A stretch of 64,000 nt of DNA from Lunularia cruciata (lineage: Eukaryota; Streptophyta; Marchantiopsida; Lunulariales; Lunulariaceae). Made by a program: the position numbers and the translations under genes. The notes under the pieces were generated by a model. That model did no database searches, was not told the DNA's origin, and worked only from the letters and a program-made list of their open reading frames with translations. The DNA lies in assembly GCA_948567375.1 (NCBI GenBank), contig OX419755.1, positions 4,221,001-4,285,000 of the forward strand, given 5' to 3'. Numbering within the stretch: the first letter of the stretch is position 1; every line of letters begins with the position of its first letter. Below, piece by piece: positions 56,166-64,000 of this stretch.

Positions 56166-59100
56166 ATGGCGGAGGTAGCAGGTGCAGCTGCGGCACTTGT
56201 AGCCCTTATACCCGAGATATTGGATCTGGGCAATAGATGGCACAAGGCACATAGAAAATGGAAGGATATTCCAGCGCAATTGGAAAGTCTTCGGAAGCAA
56301 CACGACACTTACTTGACCATGATGCGTGAATTTGGTCTAACAGACGACCACCAGTTCCGGAAACGGTTGGAGAACGCCAGGATTCTAGTGGAAAAGGAAC
56401 AAAGGAACATAGAAAATAGTACACGAATATGTTTTCTTGCCGGATGTTGTTTCAAGCTAACTGCAACTCTTTTCCCCGACAAATTGGAAAAGTTGCTTGA
56501 GGAGATACTAGGAGCATACAAGGTAGTTTTTACTGTGATGCAACAAAACCAAAGTGCGCGTGAAGTGATGAAGAAGGAAGCGTTTAATAGACCTTGTTCC
56601 TACAAGATCAGCGAAGGAGGTGAGAGGACACTTGTGCCAGTAAGCATCCACGAAAGGCTTGTAGATGCACTTCAAGAAGAGGGCGGGCCCTCTGTAGTTC
56701 TGTTACACGGTGATCCTGGTACAGGAAAATCTATCTTAGCCAGGTACATGGGTGTCCATTTTACAAATCTGATTCCTGGAGAAGACGCACCATACAGCTT
56801 GGTTTTTTTCTTGGAGTGTGGTTATGGAGCAAGCGTGTCATCCAAGCAACTAGAACTCCTGTCACAGCTTTCTCCAGAGGATTCTTTGGATATCAATCAA
56901 GACAAGGATGCAACTCCCAGAACTACGATTCAGAACCGAATAAAGTGTCTTCTCAGTGTGCGAACCGCTTTGGTGATCTTGGACGATGTGTGGGAGTCCA
57001 CTTTCGTAAAGGCATTCGTTGGGATGGTGAACCGAACATCGCCTAGTAACGTGAAGTTGCTGGTCACGTCCCGGAAGTCCATGCTATGGGAAGATTCTGT
57101 ACAAATTCAAACGGAGCGGATCGAACCAGAGGAAGCGGAGAAAATCCTTGCATGCCATGCAGGATTGCCAAACAATGATCTCCCACAAGATTTGAAGGTT
57201 TGTCAGAAACTTCTACTTGGTTATTTTTGTGCATTATATCCTCAAATCCCGGGTTCCTTGTGAGTGAAAATTTATGGGAGAAAATGGGTTGTGTTTGTTA
57301 ACTGAAACTTGAACTTGATGTTTTGAATATCATATGAAAGGTGATGTTGTTGTCTCTAATTGAAGTTGAAGGTTGATCCTTAGTCATGGATATTCGATGT
57401 ATCAACCATCTTAGCACTTAGCTTTTCCAAATCTCACTGGAATAAACACTTAGATTTTCCAATCTCACCGGAATAAACCCTTCTAATTGCACACAATAAT
57501 AATCAATTCACTCTTTCACTAAGAGCCCTAGGAGATATTGCATACTGGTTCACTCTAGTATGGAAAGCAAGACACCTTATTGTTAAAAGACATAAAAGAG
57601 CATGAAAGACACCGCGCCATTAAACAACGTAGAACACACCTTAAACAGGGTACAAGGTGCTAGAATAATCCTTGTAGAAAAAATTTAACTTTTCAAGGTG
57701 AGAGAACGTAGTTATATACACAATAATTAAAATTATAGAGAGATTTTGTTAAGCCCTAAGTGGAACTGCGTCTAACCTTACCTTAATGAGATTTCCTAAC
57801 CTATAAATATCTAAACAAGAATTACCTCAACTAGAAACCAATCAAATAAATCGAACATAATAGTGCTATTGATGTATGTATCCGTGTGATGCATGCATCG
57901 ATATCTCGATATGCAGGGGTGATACATGCATATCTCGATATGTATGCATAGATCACCTCTTCTTCAGTTTCTAGAAGAGAATCAGTTGTTACTTCATGGC
58001 CCGGGACTGGGACATATACAAGATGACAGCTTGTACTCCGGTGAGGTCTTGCCTTTTCAATTTGCCTGGAAATTGCGGATTTTTGAAAGAACTGGATCTT
58101 GTTTGTATATACTTACTAGTATTTAGATTTGAATCACTTGTTACTTGACATATACCAACTAGGCTAACGATGTATGCATTTGATTTTATGTACTTCTCAC
58201 AGGATGTTGCTCGAGGTCTGATAGATCGAGCAGAGTATAATCCACTGGCTTTGGCGATGGCGGGCAAGAGGATAAACAGGAAGAAGAACAATGACGTCGG
58301 CGAGTGGAAGAGGGTTGCAAAGAGTTACGCAGCAGCCATAAAGGAAGACGTTGAAGGGGGAGGCACGAATCTGAATCTGAGACCAGTACTTCTCTTCTCA
58401 TACGAGAAGAACATTTGGGAGACAATGTTCGTGACGTACAGCGAGCTCAAAGCTAATGCGAGGCATTTGCTAATCTTGATTGCAAATTGTGAGGGGAAGT
58501 CCATCCCCTCACATGTTGTGTACATGTTGTACATGAAGTTACTACACACACGTAGCGAAGGAGATGCAGAGCTGTTCGACGACCATAAAACTCAATTGAT
58601 GGAAAGCGGTACGATGTTGCAATCGAACATCCAGTATCTAAAATATAGTGATCCGGTTGCAGGATTGCCAGTCATAAAGAAGGAATACGAAACCTTAGGC
58701 TTGCACGATCTGCAACGAAATTTCATCAATTATCACCGGGAGACGAGAAAGGATGTTGAAGAGGTGATGACTTCTTTGCAGTTGCTGAACGATAAAACCA
58801 TGCCGAACTCCGGACTTGACCATGAAATTATTTGTGATGATCGGCACGGGGATGCAGTCTTTGCACTTTGCGCCCTCTACTTACAGCAACCTTTTGCAGA
58901 GAATGCTGCAAAGAACCTTGGAATGAGTGCTGTAGATTACGGCCATTTAAAGAAGTTACGGGGCGTAATGGAGAATCTTCCCTACTTCATGCACGACCGA
59001 CTACCAGAATATGTTGAGAACTTGGCTCATTGTGTCAAGCAGGTCTGCACTGGTTTTACCCACTCGCGTTCATTCTTAATATCAGGCAGCTTTGTATGAG

Positions 59101-62100
59101 ATCACTGAAACTGCTTCAAATTTACCCTATACTGAAATGAAAAGAATCCAATAACGCTCTAACTTTCCATTTTCCTTGCTCTGTATATATTTGTAGGTTT
59201 ACGTCAAGGTCGTTCGCTATGGACAACTTGATGACAAGTGTCTTCAAACTCTGGTCGCATCTTTGAATTATGGACCACCAACAATCAGCACATCGCATCA
59301 GCTTGGGGCCGCAGGCTTATGTACTGCCTCTCATACTCCTCGGACCATAAAAAGTCTGATTGATTCGTTCTTAACGTCGTGGCACAACGATGCAAGCTTC
59401 TGTTCTCCTTGCCAGAAACTTCACCTTCACGGTCTCGGCCGTTTGGCTCGGTTCGAAGCTAATACTAAGCAGATGGTGGTGGTTCCAGGCGCTCTTCAGA
59501 GAGTGATAGGCTGTTTGTCTCATAGTCAGAACTCCACGCTCCGGGAAATTGCTGCAAACGCTTTAGCTACTATAGCCTTTCATGACGATGGGAACAGGAG
59601 AATTGGAGAAGTTCCCGGGTCAATCTCGAAACTCCTTCAGGTCTTTGTTCACAGGGATGGAAGTGTGGATTTCCAAGTTGAAGTGCTGAGAACTCTGTCG
59701 AATTTGGCTTCATGTGAGGCCAATGCCAAGCAGATTCTGGATCTCCCCGATGCTCTTGAGGCACTTTTGGATGGTGTGTCGGGTGGAATTGACTCATTAC
59801 TGATGACGAACGTTGCATCGACCTTGGCTAATATAGCCGTATGTGAAGATGGGAAGAGGAGAATTGGAGAAGTTCCCGGGTCAATCTCGAAACTCCTCCA
59901 GGTCTTTGTTCAAAGGGATGGAAGTGTGGATTTCCAAGTTCAAGTGCTGAGAACTCTGTCGAATTTGGCTTCATGTGAGGCCAATGCCAAGCAGATTCTG
60001 GATCTCCCCGATGCTCTTGAGGCACTTTTGGATGGTGTGTCGGGTGGAATTGACTCATTACTGATGACGAAGGTTGCATGGACCTTGGCTAATATAGCCA
60101 TATGTGAAGATGGGAAGAGGAGAATTGGAGAAGTTCCCGGGTCAATCTCGAAACTCCTCCAGGTCTTTGTTCAAAGGGATGGAAGTGTGGATTTCCAAGT
60201 TCAAGTGCTGAGAACTCTGGCGAATTTGGCTAATAATGAGGCCAATGCCAAGCAGATTCTGGATCTCCCCGATGCTCTTGAGGCACTTTTGGATGGTGTG
60301 TCGGGTGGAATTGACTCATTACTGATGACGAACGTTGCATGGACCTTGGCTAATATAGCCGTATGTGAAGATGGGAAGAGGAGAATTGGAGAAGTTCCCG
60401 GGTCAATCTCGAAACTCCTCCAGGTCTTTGTTCAAAGGGATGGAAGTGTGGATTTCCAAGTTGAAGTGCTGAGAACTCTGGCGAATTTGGCTAATAATGA
60501 GGCCAATGCCAAGCAGATTCTGGATCTCCCCGATGCTCTTGAGGCACTTTTGGATGGTGTGTCGGGTGGAATTGACTCATTACTGATGACGAACGTTGCA
60601 TGCACCTTGGCTAATATAGCCGTATGTGAAGATGGGAAGAGGAGAATTGGAGAAGTTCCCGGGTCAATCTCGAAACTCCTCCAGGTCTTTGTTCAAAGGG
60701 ATGGAAGTGTGGATTTCCAAGTTGAAGTGCTGAGAACTCTGGCGAATTTGGCTAATAATGAGGCCAATGCCAAGCAGATTCTGGATCTCCCCGATGCTCT
60801 TGAGGCACTTTTGGATGGTGTGTCGGGTGGAATTGACTCATTACTGATGACGAAGGTTGCATGGACCTTGGCTAATATAGCCATATGTGAAGATGGGAAG
60901 AGGAGAATTGGAGAAGTTCCCGGGTCAATCTCGAAACTCCTCCAGGTCTTTGTTCAAAGGGATGGAAATGTGGATTTCCAAGTTGAAGTGCTGAGAACTC
61001 TGGCGAATTTGGCTAATAATGAGGCCAATGCCAAGCAGATTCTGGATCTCCCCGATGCTCTTGAGGCACTTTTGGATGGTGTGTCGGGTGGAATTGACTC
61101 ATTATTGATGACGAAGGTTGCATCGACCTTGGCTAATATAGCCGTATGTGAAGATGGGAAGAGGAGAATTGGAGAAGTTCCCGGGTCAATCTCGAAACTC
61201 CTCCAGGTCTTTGTTCAAAGGGATGGAAGTGTGGATTTCCAAGTTCAAGTGCTGAGAACTCTGGCGAATTTGGCTAATAATGAGGCCAATGCCAAGCAGA
61301 TTCTGGATCTCCCCGATGCTCTTGAGGCACTTTTGGATGGTGTGTCGGGTGGAATTGACTCATTACTGATGACGAACGTTGCATGGACCTTGGCTAATAT
61401 AGCCGTATGTGAAGATGGGAAGAGGAGAATTGGAGAAGTTCCCGGGTCAATCTCGAAACTCCTCCAGGTCTTTGTTCAAAGGGATGGAAGTGTGGATTTC
61501 CAAGTTGAAGTGCTGAGAACTCTGGCGAATTTGGCTAATAATGAGGCCAATGCCAAGCAGATTCTGGATCTCCCCGATGCTCTTGAGGCACTTTTGGATG
61601 GTGTGTCGGGTGGAATTGACTCATTACTGATGACGAACGTTGCATGCACCTTGGCTAATATAGCCGTATGTGAAGATGGGAAGAGGAGAATTGGAGAAGT
61701 TCCCGGGTCAATCTCGAAACTCCTCCAGGTCTTTGTTCAAAGGGATGGAAGTGTGGATTTCCAAGTTGAAGTGCTGAGAACTCTGGCGAATTTGGCTAAT
61801 AATGAGGCCAATGCCAAGCAGATTCTGGATCTCCCCGATGCTCTTGAGGCACTTTTGGATGGTGTGTCGGGTGGAATTGACTCATTACTGATGACGAACG
61901 TTGCATGGACCTTGGCTAATATAGCCGTATGTGAAGATGGGAAGAGGAGAATTGGAGAAGTTCCCGGGTCAATCTCGAAACTCCTCCAGGTCTTTGTTCA
62001 AAGGGATGGAAGTGTGGATTTCCAAGTTCAAGTGCTGAGAACTCTGGCGAATTTGGCTAATAATGAGGCCAATGCCAAGCAGATTCTGGATCTCCCCGAT

Positions 62101-64000
62101 GCTCTTGAGGCACTTTTGGATGGTGTGTCGGGTGGAATTGACTCATTACTGATGACGAACGTTGCATGGACCTTGGCTAATATAGCCATATGTGAAGATG
62201 GGAAGAGGAGAATTGGAGAAGTTCCCGGGTCAATCTCGAAACTCCTCCAGGTCTTTGTTCAAAGGGATGGAAGTGTGGATTTCCAAGTTCAAGTGCTGAG
62301 AACTCTGGCGAATTTGGCTAATAATGAGGCCAATGCCAAGCAGATTCTGGATCTCCCCGATGCTCTTGAGGCACTTTTGGATGGTGTGTCGGGTGGAATT
62401 GACTCATTATTGATGACGAAGGTTGCATGGACCTTGGCTAATATAGCCGTATGTGAAGATGGGAAGAGGAGAATTGGAGAAGTTCCCGGGTCAATCTCGA
62501 AACTCCTCCAGGTCTTTGTTCAAAGGGATGGAAGTGTGGATTTCCAAGTTCAAGTGCTGAGAACTCTGGCGAATTTGGCTAATAATGAGGCAAATGCCAA
62601 GCAGATTCTGGATCTCCCCGATGCTCTTGAGGCACTTTGGGATGGTGTGTCGGGTGGAATTGACTCATTACTGATGACGAAGGTTGCATCGACCTTGGCT
62701 AATATAGCCATGTGTGAAGATGGGAAGAGGAGAATTGGAGAAGTTCCCGGGTCAATCTCGAAACTCCTCCAGGTCTTTGTTCAAAGGGATGGAAGTGTGG
62801 ATTTCCAAGTTGAAGTGCTGAGAACTCTGGTGAATTTGGCTTCATGTGAGGCCAATGCCAAGCAGATTCTGGATCTCCCCGATGGTCTTGAGGCACTTTG
62901 GGATGGTGTGTCGGGTGGAATTAACTCATTACTGATGACGAAGGTTGCATCGACCTTGGCTAATATAGCCATGTGTGAAGATGGGAAGAGGAGAATTGGA
63001 GAAGTTCCCGGGTCAATCTCGAGACTCCTCCAGGTCTTTGTTCAAAGGGATGGAAGTGTGGATTTCCAAGTTGAAGTGCTGAGAACTCTGGCGAATTTGG
63101 CTTCATATGAGGCCAATGCCAAGCAGATTCTGGATCTCCCCGATGCTCTTGAGGCACTATTGGATGGTGTGTCGGGTGAAAGTAACTTGGAGCTGACGGA
63201 GAATGTTGCATGGACCTTGGCAAATATAGCCTTATCTGAAGATGGGAAGAGGAGAATCGGAGAAGTTCCCGGGTCAATATCGAAACTTCTTACTAGGCTC
63301 TTCCTGCCGGGAGAGGAAACTGTGGAGTTTCTGAAAGTGCAACAGCAGCTGGGGAGAACTTTGAAGAATTTAGCTGTAACTGGGGCCAATGCTAAGCAGA
63401 TCGTGGACTCCCCGGGTGCTATTCAGGGACTGATAGATTGCTTGTCTCGAGGAAAGAGCTCGTTGCTAATGGAGTATGTGGCATGGACTTTAGTACAGAT
63501 GGCATATCATAACGATGAAGATGGATATGGCCGAAGACGGATAGGGGAAGTTCCTGGCTCAATCTCAGAACTGTGTACACTCTTCCTTCAAGGTGGCGGA
63601 ACTGATCGCTTCCAAGAGGGAGTGGTGACAACATTGGGCAATCTAGCTTATGGAGATGAGGTGAATTGTAAATGGATAGTGGAATTCCCCGGTGTTCTTA
63701 ACAGACTGGTAGATTGCTTATCTCCCGGAGAGAGTAGTGTTGCATCGGCCTTGGCTGACATATCAATGAGTAAAGATGGGAAAAGGCGAATTGGAGAAAT
63801 TCCCGGGTCAATCTCCAAACTGCTCACACTCTTCCTACAAGGTGATGCAACTATGGAGGTCCAAGAATGGCTGGTTCTAACTTTGGGTAATTTAGCTCAT
63901 GACGTTGCCCATCGCAAACACATCACGGATTCCCCTGGAGCTCTTGAAGGATTGGTTGATTTCTTGTCTAGCAACAAAAGTCCTTTGATCCTGGAAAGCT
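56166..64000 (+). CDS. NB-ARC immune receptor with expanded armadillo array (copy 2, 3' end outside window)
   Basis: Exons 56166-57197, 58203-59042 and 59197 to beyond 64000 have the same borders and phases as copy 1. The N-terminal helical domain and NB-ARC motifs (GDPGTGKS, LVILDDVWE, LLVTSRK, YNPLALAMAG) are all intact. No stop is met in exon 3 up to the window end. The ARM region has 14 near-identical 87-residue modules instead of 4. If the last 218 bp to the stop match copy 1, the protein would be about 2297 aa. Against copy 1, exon 1 differs at seven bases, all before codon 147, six of them replacing the amino acid (residues 17, 64, 89, 102, 119, 146). Both copies appear functional. Confidence 0.85.
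59605..63258 (+). repeat. Fourteen 261-bp coding repeats (double-ARM modules) in copy 2
   Basis: Units start every 261 bp from 59605 to 62998; the diverged SKLLTRLFLPG unit follows at 63259. Nearly all variation falls at a few codons of the 87-residue module: 26 (Gln/Glu), 32 (Ala/Ser), 36-37 (Asn-Asn, Ser-Cys, Ser-Tyr), 55 (Leu/Trp), 69 (Asn/Lys), 72 (Trp/Ser/Cys), 79 (Val/Ile/Met/Leu). The last module also has ESNLELTEN instead of GIDSLLMTN at 61-69. Units 3-4 and 7-8 carry the same pair of variants. Confidence 0.95.

Larger units (their letters stand above)
51871..64000 (+). repeat. Segmental duplication, copy 2 (continues beyond the window)
   Basis: This matches copy 1 from 35379. It is longer for three visible reasons: a 1.1 kb hAT insertion (52887-53983), about four extra promoter repeat units (54961-55413), and ten extra 261-bp coding repeats (2610 bp). 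Base 64000 corresponds to 43543 in copy 1. Confidence 0.93.

Noticed and set aside
59605-63258. CRISPR-like or satellite array
   Set aside because: The units are 261 bp, contiguous without spacers, coding in frame, and encode ARM repeats.
1-64000. tRNA genes, rRNA genes and CRISPR arrays
   Set aside because: I looked for T-loop consensus and conserved rRNA blocks on both strands by eye and found none that hold up.

Overview
The window is nuclear DNA of a land plant. The evidence is intron-rich genes with GT-AG borders, a plastid-targeted uroporphyrinogen decarboxylase, a plant-type BRCA1, N-carbamoylputrescine amidohydrolase, a U1 snRNP C-like gene, and chromovirus, copia and hAT transposon remnants. 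Two NB-ARC immune-receptor genes carry armadillo (ARM) repeats instead of leucine-rich repeats, with a MAEPL-like N-terminus. That points to a non-flowering plant (bryophyte or lycophyte) rather than a seed plant; this is inference.

Layout. 1-9442: a dead Ty3/gypsy chromovirus on the + strand, abutted by a second copy on the - strand whose pol segment appears inverted inside its own LTRs. 9443-15035: AT-rich intergenic DNA with a small hairpin-bearing dispersed repeat. 15036-17519: a decayed U1-C gene (-). 20095-23247: intact N-carbamoylputrescine amidohydrolase, 9 exons, 300 aa (-). 24679-30395: intact BRCA1, 10 exons, 851 aa (+), divergent from the amidohydrolase, with a consensus E2F site in between. 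32881-35051: uroporphyrinogen decarboxylase, 5 exons, 409 aa (+).

35379 to the window end is dominated by a segmental duplication. Copy 1 (from about 35379) and copy 2 (from about 51871) each carry the same NB-ARC-ARM gene with matching promoter and introns. Copy 1 encodes 1427 aa with 4 near-identical 87-residue double-ARM modules. Copy 2 has 14 such modules and is still open at the window end. The 8.1 kb spacer holds a copia remnant, a 25-bp-arm hairpin and two coding-like decayed stretches. Copy 2 also gained a 1.1 kb hAT element with an 8-bp target-site duplication.

The housekeeping genes have no evident joint function. The most interesting system is the paired receptor genes: an N-terminal helical signalling domain, an NB-ARC switch, and a modular ARM solenoid that has grown by whole 261-bp units. 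Its modules differ at only a few residue positions, and the two copies differ mostly by amino-acid-changing substitutions.
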